A stretch of DNA of 64,000 nucleotides from Ruminococcus sp. (GTDB lineage: Bacteria > Bacillota > Clostridia > Oscillospirales > Ruminococcaceae): assembly GCA_029060755.1 (NCBI GenBank), contig JAIDTI010000004.1, forward strand, positions 1-64,000, given 5' to 3'. The notes beneath the pieces are model-generated. The model was not told where the DNA came from, made no database searches, and was given only the letters and a program-made list of their open reading frames with translations. Shown piece after piece: positions 40,919 through 50,719 of the stretch. Position 1 is the first letter of the stretch. The number at the start of each line of letters is the position of its first letter. Position numbers and translations under genes: made by a program.

Positions 40919-43003
40919 ATGTTAAAAGAATCACTATCAATAATTCTTGCACTTGCTTCAGGAATTATTCCAACAGATAAAAGTGCATCATTCAGCAGTA
41001 ACTTTTCGTTGTCTACGCCTGTTTTCCGACAGAGTGTGGACGGTACAACGCAACAGCTCCCGACAATAAGCCCACTGAAAGAATACGTCAATATAAAGGG
41101 CAGTTCAGATAATCTTCCCGAAAAATTTGATTTGCGTGATATGGGTAAAATGTCACCCATACGCAATCAGACGGGCTATGGTACTTGCTGGGTTCATTCA
41201 GCTGTTGCAAGTGCAGAGACAAGTATAATCGACAGCAAGCCTGATATAGATTTATCGGAGTTCCATACAGCTTATTACGTGTATTCAGGTGATGAACAGG
41301 TTACACTTCCTTTTGATAGTGTAAACTCTCTGCTCAATCATGGCGGTACAAACTACGCTGTTACAAATTTGTGGTCGCAGTGGCTTGGTCCTGTATTTGA
41401 AAAGCGTCTGCGATATGGTGATGAAGCATTTTTTGAAGATGACAATAATGTGGCAATGATGAAATACAAATCCGACTATCATCTGAAAAATACATATACA
41501 TTTGACTATAATAAGGAAAGAACGAATTTTAATGAGGTTAACAGCCTTGTCAAGCAGTTTGTCCGCAATGGTCAGGCGGTTGATGTTTCATTCTATTCAA
41601 ATCAGGAGAAGTGCTACAGTTCAGAATATAAATCCACCAACAGCAAAAAGAAAGCAAAGTTTGCTAATCATTCAGTAGTAATTGCAGGCTGGGACGATAA
41701 TTATTCCGCTGAAAATTTCATAGTAAAGCCTGAACACAATGGCGCATGGCTTGTAAAGAACAGCTGGGGAGAAGGTTTCGGAGATGACGGCTATATGTGG
41801 ATTTCCTATGATGATACATCATTGTGTGAATTTGCCGTTTATGAGCTGGAGAATTCAGATAAATATCTGTTCAACTATTATCATGACACATTTGTTGCTT
41901 TGCAGTCGCTTTCTGCTGATGATTCAGACGTAAACAACGGCTCATATATGGCAAATGTATTTCATAATTATTACGATGAAACACAGATTGAAGCAGTTTC
42001 TACTTATATTAGTGTACCCGATACGGATTATGAGATAACAGTATACACAAATCTTACTGATGTATCAAATCCAACTTCGGGAACTCCGTCAGCAGTAACA
42101 AGAGGTCATCAGGAGCTTACCGGCTATTTCACATTGCCTTTAGATAACTATGCTATTGTCGGCGAAGATGAAGATTTTTCCGTTGTGGTGAAATTATACA
42201 GCGAAAACTCACCGTATGTTATTCCAGTTGAAACAAGTCTGAATGTAACAAACGACGAAACAGGAGAAATTGCAAGTTTAGGCAGTTTTACTACATATGA
42301 GGGTATAATGCAGTATACCAATGAAAACGAAAGTTTTTACAGTGCGGACGGTATAGAATGGTATGATGTATACAGAGAAAATTACGTCTATACAGATGAA
42401 GAAGAACAGCTTATGCTTTTAGAGCTTGAGGAAGAACTCTTTGACGGCTTAGAAGAAGATGACACAGAAGAATTGTTAAACGCTGAAATGGCAATGGAAT
42501 TATATAAAGAACTGTTTGAATCAGGTACAGTGGCAATAACTATGGGAAATATTTCTCTTAAAGCTATCGGAAATCCTGTTGGATATGTGGATTTTTCACA
42601 CGATTCAGGCGTTGTCCCCGACGGTACGGAAATTGAAATATCCGCAAAAAACGGAGAAAAAGTGTATCTTATTCTGAATAATGAACTAATTGAATATACT
42701 GAGCCTATAAAGATTACAGAATATACTGAAATATGTGCAAGCTATAACGAAAAAGCATATTCTATAAGAACGTATATTCCTGAATCCGTTTTTACTGGTT
42801 ATGGTGATGTTGACGGCAACGGCATTGTTGATTCAGCTGATGCTAGTCTTGTTTTGGAAGCTTATGCTTATGCTTCAACAGAAGGATTTGAAATTTTTAA
42901 TGGATTTATTGCCGATTATGCCGACTTCAATCAGGACAATATGACAGATGCCAATGATGCAAGCGGAATACTTGCTCTTTATGCTGAAAATTCCACAAAG
43001 TGA
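40919..43003 (+). CDS. C1 (papain-like) family peptidase with lectin-like region and C-terminal dockerin type I domain
   Basis: LPEKFDLRDMGKMSPIRNQTGYGTCWVHS (Cys), FANHSVVIAGWDD (His), GAWLVKNSWGEGFGDDGYMWISY (Asn); C-terminal GDVDGNGIVDSADASLVLEAYA...DFNQDNMTDANDASGILALYA. Confidence 0.93.
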   Translation: MLKESLSIILALASGIIPTDKSASFSSNFSLSTPVFRQSVDGTTQQLPTISPLKEYVNIKGSSDNLPEKFDLRDMGKMSPIRNQTGYGTCWVHSAVASAETSIIDSKPDIDLSEFHTAYYVYSGDEQVTLPFDSVNSLLNHGGTNYAVTNLWSQWLGPVFEKRLRYGDEAFFEDDNNVAMMKYKSDYHLKNTYTFDYNKERTNFNEVNSLVKQFVRNGQAVDVSFYSNQEKCYSSEYKSTNSKKKAKFANHSVVIAGWDDNYSAENFIVKPEHNGAWLVKNSWGEGFGDDGYMWISYDDTSLCEFAVYELENSDKYLFNYYHDTFVALQSLSADDSDVNNGSYMANVFHNYYDETQIEAVSTYISVPDTDYEITVYTNLTDVSNPTSGTPSAVTRGHQELTGYFTLPLDNYAIVGEDEDFSVVVKLYSENSPYVIPVETSLNVTNDETGEIASLGSFTTYEGIMQYTNENESFYSADGIEWYDVYRENYVYTDEEEQLMLLELEEELFDGLEEDDTEELLNAEMAMELYKELFESGTVAITMGNISLKAIGNPVGYVDFSHDSGVVPDGTEIEISAKNGEKVYLILNNELIEYTEPIKITEYTEICASYNEKAYSIRTYIPESVFTGYGDVDGNGIVDSADASLVLEAYAYASTEGFEIFNGFIADYADFNQDNMTDANDASGILALYAENSTK

Positions 43004-43037
43004 ACAAAAGTACGACATATAATATGCCAAAAAATTG

Positions 43038-43104
43038 TAACGGTTAGTGAATACCAATAAATTTAACAGTGTATATATAGTAAATAAAGTCAAAAATAAC
43101 GTTA
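43038..43104 (+). promoter_or_regulatory. Two TAAC-GTTA inverted-repeat boxes (candidate operators)
   Basis: TAACgGTTA at 43038-43046 and TAACGTTA at 43097-43104, upstream of the ABC operon promoter. Confidence 0.3.
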
Positions 43105-43205
43105 CCAATTTGTAATCTTTTGAAAATATTATGTGAAAAGTAACAAAAAAATATTGTTGAAAGTATACCATACGTCCAAAAAATATTAAAGAATGATTCA
43201 AAGCA

Positions 43206-43234
43206 TTGACTTTATTGAAAAAATATTGTATATT
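43206..43234 (+). promoter_or_regulatory. Putative sigma-A promoter of the sugar ABC operon
   Basis: TTGACT - 17 bp - TATATT, about 245 bp upstream of the first CDS. Confidence 0.65.
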
Positions 43235-43477
43235 GGTATTACAGAAGCAACACGCCTGCATATTTGAAGTTTGAGAAAATTGTTTTTATGATTGCTCAGA
43301 CAACAAGGGCAAGGACAATTGTCATGTATGATTTGAGTTGCATAATTTCAGTCAGTCTCAATTTCAACCATGTTTAACTTGTAAATCTGAGGTAGTTGCT
43401 ATATCATTTATTAACTTTTTTAAAGATATTATGCTTCTGGTTTTAGGCATAATACATATTTTAAGGAGGAAAAACCG

Positions 43478-44992
43478 ATGAACAAATTAAAAAAGACTTT
43501 AGCATTAGTTGCTGCTCTTTCTATGACAGTTACAGCTTTTGCAAGCTGCGGAGATGACCCTTCAAGCAGCACACCATCTTCTTCAACAGCTGAATCTTCA
43601 ACAGCTGAATCTTCAGCAGCTGATTCATCAGATGCTAACAGCGATGAGTCAAGCGAAGAATCTTCACAGGCTCCACAGGAATCAACAGGCGAAGTTGATG
43701 CTTCTGTAGGACAGGGCGGCGACACACTCACAATCGCAGCTTGGAATGCTGATGACGTTCCTTACCTCATTGCACAGTGGAAAGGTATTGACTATTCTTC
43801 AGATGACGCTCGTAAGGCACTCGTTGCTGACCTCGAAGCTGACAAGGTTGACGGCGTTCACTTCATTTCATTCGGTGTTGGCGGTGGTAAAGCTGCTGAA
43901 AACTATGACCAGCTCTTTAAAGACGGCAGTGACCTCGACGTTTACTTCTGCGAAGCTGACTGGGCATTAAAGTACATCAACGATGATACTAAGACAATGG
44001 ACCTTGCTAAACTCGGTCTTGGTGATACAGACTTCTCAAACATCTATGGTTATACAGATACAATCGGTATGTCTGAATCAGGCGTTCGTAAGGGTATTTC
44101 ATGGCAGGCAGCAGCAGGCGGTTTCGCATACAGAGCTGACCTCGCAGAAGAATATCTCGGAGCTAAGACACCTGACGATATGCAGAAAGAAATCGCAGAC
44201 TGGGACAAGTTTGTTGCTGCTGCACAGAAAGTTAGCGAAGCTTCAAGCGGTTCAGTTGCTCTTGCTGACTCACTCGGTGGTCTCTGGCAGGCATATGCTT
44301 GTGGACGTACATCTCCATGGGTTACTAACGGCGTTCTTACAATCGACAGCTTCTGCGAAGACTTTGCTACAACAGCTAAGACTCTTTGGGATTGCAATGG
44401 TGTTTCACACGAAAACCAGTGGGACGACACATGGAAGACAGCAGGTCTTACAGGTAACACAATGGGATACTTCGTATCAACATGGGGCTTCGGTAGCTTC
44501 TTCCTCGATGCTGCTGGCGGCGTAGGCGGAGACCAGTACGGTAAGTGGGCTCTCTGCGAAGGACCAACACCATTCTACTGGGGCGGTACATGGATTGTTG
44601 TTAATCCTGCTACAGATAATGGTAATGAGGCTCGTGAGTTCATCATCTCTGCTACATCTGATGAAGCAGCTATGACAGAATACGCTAAGACAAAGCCTGA
44701 ATATGTAAACAACAAGAAGGTTATGGACGACCTTATCGCTGCTAACACAGTATTCAATGAAGATGTTACAGGCAACTTTGTTGACAACCAGAACATCTAT
44801 GCTTCACTTGCTGACGTTGCTAAGCAGATTGACTTTAATGGTCTTATCACACCTTATGACGCTAAAGTTAAGGAAGACTTCATCACAGCTGTTAAGGAAG
44901 AACTCTGTCAGGGTGGCAAGTCATGGGACGACACAAAGACAAGATTTGAAGATGATGTTCTCGAACACATCACAGACATCACAGTTGAATAA
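43478..44992 (+). CDS. Extracellular sugar-binding lipoprotein of an ABC transporter (CUT1-type)
   Basis: Signal peptide with lipobox FASCG, Ser-rich linker, solute-binding fold; followed by two permeases. Confidence 0.9.
   Translation: MNKLKKTLALVAALSMTVTAFASCGDDPSSSTPSSSTAESSTAESSAADSSDANSDESSEESSQAPQESTGEVDASVGQGGDTLTIAAWNADDVPYLIAQWKGIDYSSDDARKALVADLEADKVDGVHFISFGVGGGKAAENYDQLFKDGSDLDVYFCEADWALKYINDDTKTMDLAKLGLGDTDFSNIYGYTDTIGMSESGVRKGISWQAAAGGFAYRADLAEEYLGAKTPDDMQKEIADWDKFVAAAQKVSEASSGSVALADSLGGLWQAYACGRTSPWVTNGVLTIDSFCEDFATTAKTLWDCNGVSHENQWDDTWKTAGLTGNTMGYFVSTWGFGSFFLDAAGGVGGDQYGKWALCEGPTPFYWGGTWIVVNPATDNGNEAREFIISATSDEAAMTEYAKTKPEYVNNKKVMDDLIAANTVFNEDVTGNFVDNQNIYASLADVAKQIDFNGLITPYDAKVKEDFITAVKEELCQGGKSWDDTKTRFEDDVLEHITDITVE
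43580..43624 (+). repeat. Three 15-bp tandem repeats in the Ser-rich linker (SSTAE)
   Basis: tcttcaacagctgaa at 43580-43594 and 43595-43609; tcttcagcagctgat at 43610-43624. Confidence 0.9.
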
Positions 44993-45103
44993 TTCAACAT
45001 TGGGTTTAGTCAGAACAACTGAAAATATTTATACCTATGGGGTACTTTTGTACTCCATAGGTGTATATTTGTTTATCAATAAAATTCCGAGAGGGTGTGT
45101 GTA

Positions 45104-46156
45104 ATGGCATCAGCTGCACAGAGACGTATTAAATCAATCAGCTATGCGAGATATGGCTACATCTTTATTGTGCCGTTTTTTCTTGTTTATTTCTTTTTCC
45201 AATTATGGCCACTTATAAACACATTTATTGTCAGCTTCCACGGCAACGGTAATGATATAGAACAGTTTGTAGGATTTGACAACTACAAGGTTCTTTTGTT
45301 TGGTGGTGACAGACGTGCAGACGTTATTCACGGTAAATTTGTACGTGCATTAGGCAATACTGTAATTCTTTGGATAGGCAACTTCGTTCCCCAGATTGCT
45401 TTATCACTTTCACTTGCAGTATGGTTTACTGAAGCAAACCTTAAAATTCCGGGTAAGGAATTTTTCAAAATCGTTATGTATCTTCCGAATATTATCACAG
45501 CAGCATCAGTTGCAGTTCTTTTCCTTCAGATTTGTGGTCAGTCAGACACTGTTCCAGGTTCTTTGAATATGCTTTTGAATAAGCTTGGTATCGTTTCAAG
45601 AGATGCCGCATCAGGAAAATATGATGTTATTCAGTTTGTTGAGGGTACAACACAATCACGTATCGTTGTAATGTTTATCCAGACATGGCTCTGGTTCGGT
45701 AATACAATGATTATGCTTATGTCAGGTATTCAGGGTATTAACCCATCACTTTTTGAAGCTGCAAGCATTGACGGTGCTACAGCAGGACAGGTATTCCTCA
45801 AGATTACACTTCCGCTTCTTGCACCTATCATGTCTTACACACTCGTTACATCTATGATTGGTGGTCTTCAGATGTTCGATATTCCTTACCTTTTCCATAC
45901 TGGACAAACGGTAAATGAAGACCTTAAAACAATTGCCGCACTTATTTATGAGTATTTCCATGCTCAGGCAAGTGAAAATAAAATGGGTTATGCAGGTGCT
46001 GCATCTGTTCTTCTTTTCATAATCACTCTTATTCTTGGCTGTATCGCATTCTACATGACACAGGATAAAGATGCCGCAAGAAAGAAGAAGGAAAGAAAAA
46101 AACTTGCTAAACAGCTTAAAATGGAAAGTAAACAGTTTGGAGGTTTTTCAATATGA
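45104..46156 (+). CDS. Sugar ABC transporter permease (MalF/UgpA-like)
   Basis: EAASIDGATAGQVFLKITLPLLAPIMSYTLVTSMIGGLQMFDIPY (EAA motif); start at ATG 45104. Confidence 0.93.
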   Translation: MASAAQRRIKSISYARYGYIFIVPFFLVYFFFQLWPLINTFIVSFHGNGNDIEQFVGFDNYKVLLFGGDRRADVIHGKFVRALGNTVILWIGNFVPQIALSLSLAVWFTEANLKIPGKEFFKIVMYLPNIITAASVAVLFLQICGQSDTVPGSLNMLLNKLGIVSRDAASGKYDVIQFVEGTTQSRIVVMFIQTWLWFGNTMIMLMSGIQGINPSLFEAASIDGATAGQVFLKITLPLLAPIMSYTLVTSMIGGLQMFDIPYLFHTGQTVNEDLKTIAALIYEYFHAQASENKMGYAGAASVLLFIITLILGCIAFYMTQDKDAARKKKERKKLAKQLKMESKQFGGFSI

Positions 46157-47049
46157 GTAAAATGAGTTCAGTTTATGGAGAACCAAAAAACAGTTATTCA
46201 GCACAGCTTAAAACGAAATCAACAATTCTTACAGTTTGGTTTATCTTCCTTACAGTTGTCTGCCTTCTCCCTATTTATATTCTTCTTATAAACTCCACAC
46301 ATTCACATGCAGAAATTGCAACAGGTCTTAAGATGCTTCCTGGCAATCATTTTATGACAAACTTCAAGGAAGTTAACTCAAATGCAGATTTCAAGCTTGC
46401 TTATAATGCTTTTCATGGCTATAAAAACAGTCTTTTTATAACTATCTGCTCAACAGCACTTACTGTTTTCTTCTCAGCACTTACTGCATATGGTATGCAC
46501 GTTTATGATTTCAAGCTTAAAGATATTTCCTACACAGTTGTACTTCTTGTTATGATGATTCCTATGCAGGTAACATCAGCAGGTTTCGTATCTTTCATGG
46601 CAGACCTTCATCTTACAAATACATACTGGCCTCTCATAGTGCCAGCTGTAGCTGCTCCGGCAGTTGTATACTTCATGCGTTCATATATGCAGTCATCATT
46701 CTCACTTGCAATTGTAGAAGCTGCTCGTATTGATGGTTGTAGCGAGTTCAGAACATTTGTTTCTATTGCTATTCCTATGATGAAGCCAGCTATTGCTGTA
46801 CAGGCAATCTTCGCTTTCATTGCATCATGGAACAACTTCTATACACCTAACATGATTCTTATCAGTGTAAAGCTTAAGCAGAAAACACTTCCTATGATGG
46901 TTTCTGCACTTCAGGCTTCTGATAAACTTACAGACTTAGGTGCTATCTACTTCGCTATCGCACTTAGTATCATTCCAATCATTATTGCATATATTTTCCT
47001 TTCAAAGTTCATCATTGCAGGTGTTGCACTTGGTGGTGTAAAGGAATAA
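46153..47049 (+). CDS. Carbohydrate ABC transporter permease (MalG/UgpE-like)
   Basis: VEAARIDGCSEFRTFVSIAIPMMKPAIAVQAIFAFIASWNNF (EAA motif). Confidence 0.93.
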   Translation: MSKMSSVYGEPKNSYSAQLKTKSTILTVWFIFLTVVCLLPIYILLINSTHSHAEIATGLKMLPGNHFMTNFKEVNSNADFKLAYNAFHGYKNSLFITICSTALTVFFSALTAYGMHVYDFKLKDISYTVVLLVMMIPMQVTSAGFVSFMADLHLTNTYWPLIVPAVAAPAVVYFMRSYMQSSFSLAIVEAARIDGCSEFRTFVSIAIPMMKPAIAVQAIFAFIASWNNFYTPNMILISVKLKQKTLPMMVSALQASDKLTDLGAIYFAIALSIIPIIIAYIFLSKFIIAGVALGGVKE

Positions 47050-47061
47050 TTTCACAGATTA

Positions 47062-47090
47062 CAGCGTACTTTGGTACGCTGTTTTTTTTT
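47062..47090 (+). terminator. Intrinsic terminator of the ABC operon
   Basis: CAGCGTAC-tttg-GTACGCTG followed by T9. Confidence 0.93.
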
Positions 47091-47142
47091 GCATAAAATT
47101 CCGTTCTGTTGAATATGATTTAGTGAAAGGGGAGTTTTTTAA

Positions 47143-48048
47143 ATGCAGGAATGTACAAGCTATAGAGTTATTGCAGATTATCTGCCCGAAAAAATAAGAA
47201 ATGCAATGCTGAAAGTCAATCAGAATCAGCAGGAAAAAATCAGCGAAATCAGACTTTTCAGCGGACGAGCCATAGCGTATATTTATCCCGACAGAATTGC
47301 ATATCTTACAACAAACGGCTTGACCGCAAGTTTCAGAAATTCAGCAGTTATTTCTGCTGATTACAATGATATTTCAAGAACTGTTGATTCTTTGACACAT
47401 TATTCAATCCACAGCTGTACACGTGAACTGAAACAGGGATTTTTTGTTCTCAAAAACGGTGTAAGAGTGGGTGTTTCGGGGATTTATTCGTCAAATGGCA
47501 TCATTACAGAAATAACAGGGCTGAATTTTCGTATCGCAAGAAATGTTGTCGGAAGTGCGGAACGGATTTTTGACTTGATTTTTCCTGAAAATGCAGGGGT
47601 ACTTATATGTGGAAATGTAAATTCAGGAAAAACAACTGTTCTGCGTGATTTGTGCCGACTTATCGGAAATCATAAAAAAGTCACTCTTGTGGACGAACGG
47701 AACGAAATTTCATATTTTCATAATGGTGCAGTCTGCAATGATGTAGGAACACTGACAAATATTCTTGTCGGCTGTAAACGTGCTGACGGGATTATTTCGG
47801 CAGTTCGAACACTTTCACCCGATTATATTTTCTGTGACGAAATTTCAACTTATGAAGATGCAGAAGCTATAATGTGCGGTATAGGCTGTGGAGTACGGTT
47901 CTGTGCAACAGTCCACGCAGAAAGTTATGCTGATTTGTTGAAACGTCCTGTTGCAGAAAAAATTATGGGAGTATTCAGATATGCTGTTTTTCTGAAAGGT
48001 GCAGCAAATCCGGGGGAAATTGCTGAAATCAGGAGGATAGAAACATGA
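47143..48048 (+). CDS. spoIIIAA: Stage III sporulation protein AA
   Basis: ATPase with LICGNVNSGKTTVLRDLCRLI, VDERNEI; first of eight-gene operon. Confidence 0.95.
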   Translation: MQECTSYRVIADYLPEKIRNAMLKVNQNQQEKISEIRLFSGRAIAYIYPDRIAYLTTNGLTASFRNSAVISADYNDISRTVDSLTHYSIHSCTRELKQGFFVLKNGVRVGVSGIYSSNGIITEITGLNFRIARNVVGSAERIFDLIFPENAGVLICGNVNSGKTTVLRDLCRLIGNHKKVTLVDERNEISYFHNGAVCNDVGTLTNILVGCKRADGIISAVRTLSPDYIFCDEISTYEDAEAIMCGIGCGVRFCATVHAESYADLLKRPVAEKIMGVFRYAVFLKGAANPGEIAEIRRIET

Positions 48049-48551
48049 TTTTGAGAATGATTTCAGCACTTTCTTTTACTGCTATCGGCGGAATAGTTGG
48101 ATTTTCTATGTCGGACAAGCTGAAAGAATCGTGTATAATCTGTAATGAAATAAACTATCTTTTTCAGCAGACGGCTTTTCTGATTACATACAAGCAAGAT
48201 GATGTTTACACAATATGCCATACTCTTAAAAGAAATCCGGAACTGAAAAAACTTACATTTCTGAAAAATCTCCCCGACACCTATAAAACAGGCGAAAATT
48301 TTCGGGAAATATGGGCAGATGCAGTTGAATCACAAAAAAATATTTGCAGTGAGGAAAAATCATTACTTCTTCATTTTGGCTGTATATTAGGAAAAAGTGA
48401 TGCAGAGGGTCAGGCTGAATCCATTTCCGCTATGCAGAATGAACTGAATCACATAAGAGAAGCACACATGGAAAATCTGCTGAAAAAAGGTCGTTTATAT
48501 AGATGCGTGGGAGTTCTTTTCGGTGTTATGGCAGGAATATTAGTGCTTTAA
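48045..48551 (+). CDS. spoIIIAB: Stage III sporulation protein AB
   Basis: Position and LHFGCILGKSDAEGQ, GRLYRCVGVLFGVMAGILVL. Confidence 0.92.
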   Translation: MILRMISALSFTAIGGIVGFSMSDKLKESCIICNEINYLFQQTAFLITYKQDDVYTICHTLKRNPELKKLTFLKNLPDTYKTGENFREIWADAVESQKNICSEEKSLLLHFGCILGKSDAEGQAESISAMQNELNHIREAHMENLLKKGRLYRCVGVLFGVMAGILVL

Positions 48552-48564
48552 AGGAGTAAAAACA

Positions 48565-48762
48565 ATGGATATTGATTTGATTTTCAAAATTGCAGGAATC
48601 GGAATAATTGTTGCTGTACTTAATCTTGTATTGAAGCGTGCGGAGCGTGAGGAGCAAGCTATGATGACGACACTTGCGGGGTTGATAGTTGTTCTTGTGA
48701 TAATTGTCGAAGAAATAGGCGGACTTTTTGAAACAGTCAAAAGGGTGTTCGGCTTATGGTAG
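48565..48762 (+). CDS. spoIIIAC: Stage III sporulation protein AC
   Basis: 65-aa membrane protein MDIDLIFKIAGIGIIVAVLNLVLKRAEREEQAMMTTLAGLIVVL. Confidence 0.95.
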   Translation: MDIDLIFKIAGIGIIVAVLNLVLKRAEREEQAMMTTLAGLIVVLVIIVEEIGGLFETVKRVFGLW

Positions 48763-49145
48763 ACAGATGTATTTCAACAGCAGTTTTCTGTATATGTTCG
48801 GCAGTTTTAGCGGTGCTTCTCCGTCAGCATTGCCGTGAGCAGTCCATGATGATTGCGCTTGCTGTATGTACGGCTGTTATCGGCGGATTTTTGTCTGTTT
48901 TCAGTTCGGTAATAACAGAAGTGAGCAGTATTTTTTCGCAGGCAGGCATATCTGACAGTTACATTGCACTTATTTTCAAGGCAATGTCAATATGTCTTAT
49001 CACGCAGATAACTTGCGAAATCTGCCGTGACAGCGGAGAGTCTGCAATTGCATCAGCTGCGGAAATATGGGGACGTGGTGCGGTGACTGTTATAAGTCTG
49101 CCACTTGTAAAAGCACTTCTGGAGCAGATTAACGGAATTTTTTAG
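48756..49145 (+). CDS. spoIIIAD: Stage III sporulation protein AD
   Basis: ALIFKAMSICLITQITCEICRDSGESAIASAAEIWGR; operon position. Confidence 0.95.
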   Translation: MVDRCISTAVFCICSAVLAVLLRQHCREQSMMIALAVCTAVIGGFLSVFSSVITEVSSIFSQAGISDSYIALIFKAMSICLITQITCEICRDSGESAIASAAEIWGRGAVTVISLPLVKALLEQINGIF

Positions 49146-49155
49146 GGTGGATTGA

Positions 49156-50247
49156 ATGAAAAAAGCAGTCGTTATTTTTTTTGCAGTTGTTCTTGTTTTT
49201 CTTAATATACCGCTGTTTTCTGCTTATGCGGAAGATTATGCAGAGCCGTTTAGTGAGGTTGCAGAGGAGCTTGACAGTCTTTTTGATGAGTATGATTTAG
49301 GCTTCGGAATAGGCGATATATCAGGACTTTCATTCGGTGAACTTGCTGAACGTCTGAAAAATTCCATGTTGTCACATATAAATGCTCCGATAAAGATTCT
49401 TTGTGCAGTTTTTCTTGTTGTAGTTTTCAGTACTCTTATGAAATCGACAGCAAGCGGTGCGGTATCAAAAAATTCAGCTGATATTTATAATATGGTATGT
49501 GTTATGACTGCTGTTACTGTAATAATTCCGCAGCTTCTCACGGTTTACAGCGAAACACTGAATATTATTGAATTAAGCGGAAGATTCATTCTTGTTTTTG
49601 TACCGATTTTTACGGCAATTTCTGTTGCAAGCGGTGGATTTATTTCTGCCGGAGTTTATCATATAATGATGCTTGGTGCGTCGGAATTTATAGTCAGGCT
49701 GTCGGAGAGTTATCTTCTGCCGATTTTAAGCGTGACAGCGGCACTTGCTGTAACAGGAAGTGTTTTTCCGAACACTTCTCTTGACAGTCTTGTAAATCTT
49801 CTGAAAAAGGCTGTAACATGGGGAATTTCTGTTACAATGTCACTTTTTACAGGCTTTGTAACATTGAAATGCACAATAACTGGAAAAGCAGACGGAGTTA
49901 CAGCAAAGACTACAAAAATGCTTGTTTCGGGATTTGTGCCGATAGTTGGCGGAGCAGTTTCAGATGCCTATGCAACAGTAAAAGGAAGTCTGGAAGTTGT
50001 CAGCGGAACAGTCGGAGCAGCAGGAATAATTGCTGTAGCTATGCTAATACTCCCGAAAATTCTTGAACTGTTTGTATATCGTGCTGTTATGTGGACAGGC
50101 TCTGCTGTAGCTGATATTTTTTCTGCTGATTCAATTTCAAAACTGCTTAAAGGAATTGACAGCGGACTTGCTATAGCACAAAGTATTCTTGTATGTTATG
50201 GCGTTATGTTTATACTCTGTTCGGCAATTATTGTGAAAACTTTTTGA
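49156..50247 (+). CDS. spoIIIAE: Stage III sporulation protein AE
   Basis: Multi-pass protein with VPIFTAISVASGGFISAGVYHIMML, FVPIVGGAVSDAYATVKGSLEVV. Confidence 0.95.
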   Translation: MKKAVVIFFAVVLVFLNIPLFSAYAEDYAEPFSEVAEELDSLFDEYDLGFGIGDISGLSFGELAERLKNSMLSHINAPIKILCAVFLVVVFSTLMKSTASGAVSKNSADIYNMVCVMTAVTVIIPQLLTVYSETLNIIELSGRFILVFVPIFTAISVASGGFISAGVYHIMMLGASEFIVRLSESYLLPILSVTAALAVTGSVFPNTSLDSLVNLLKKAVTWGISVTMSLFTGFVTLKCTITGKADGVTAKTTKMLVSGFVPIVGGAVSDAYATVKGSLEVVSGTVGAAGIIAVAMLILPKILELFVYRAVMWTGSAVADIFSADSISKLLKGIDSGLAIAQSILVCYGVMFILCSAIIVKTF

Positions 50248-50257
50248 GGTGTCGCCT

Positions 50258-50719
50258 ATGGAAAATATCAAATCGGCTGTTATGGCAGTATGTATTGTAT
50301 CAGCAGTAAAGTGTATAATCGGGAATATAGCATCTGCATCTAAACTGAAAAATCAGCTTGAAATGATGATGAAGCTGTTGCTTGCCGTTGTTATGATTTC
50401 ACCTTTTGCAAGCGGTATTTCGTCATTTGAACTGCCTGATATTTCAGATTACAGCTTTTCCGCTTACGACTATTCAGACGACATTTATTCAGAAGCACTT
50501 ATAAAGCAGTCTGCTGAAAATATAGAATCGGTGCTTATAGGTCAGATTACAGCGTCGGGTATATCTTTTGAAAAAATTAAAGTTGAGGTTAATATTTCAG
50601 CAGATTACAGCATATTTATTAATAGGGTGACGGTCACATCAGAGGATTTTGAAGCTGTTGCAGAAATTGTGCGCAACAGTCTCGGAAACGAAACGGAGGT
50701 TGTAAATGAACTTGCTTGA
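50258..50719 (+). CDS. spoIIIAF: Stage III sporulation protein AF
   Basis: Operon position; two TM segments then soluble domain; start likely ATG 50258. Confidence 0.85.
   Translation: MENIKSAVMAVCIVSAVKCIIGNIASASKLKNQLEMMMKLLLAVVMISPFASGISSFELPDISDYSFSAYDYSDDIYSEALIKQSAENIESVLIGQITASGISFEKIKVEVNISADYSIFINRVTVTSEDFEAVAEIVRNSLGNETEVVNELA

Noticed and set aside
41000-41210. Loss of the first Cys in the papain active-site motif (NQTGYGTCW instead of NQGxCGSCW)
   Set aside because: To my knowledge this variant is common in bacterial C1 proteases; the catalytic Cys is present, so not evidence of inactivation.
43429-43731. Minus-strand 100-aa Ser/Glu-rich ORF
   Set aside because: Antisense to the Ser-rich linker and signal peptide of the sugar-binding lipoprotein; low-complexity artefact.
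49818-50066. Plus-strand Cys/Arg-rich 82-aa ORF inside spoIIIAE
   Set aside because: Out-of-frame shadow; spoIIIAE frame is clearly coding.
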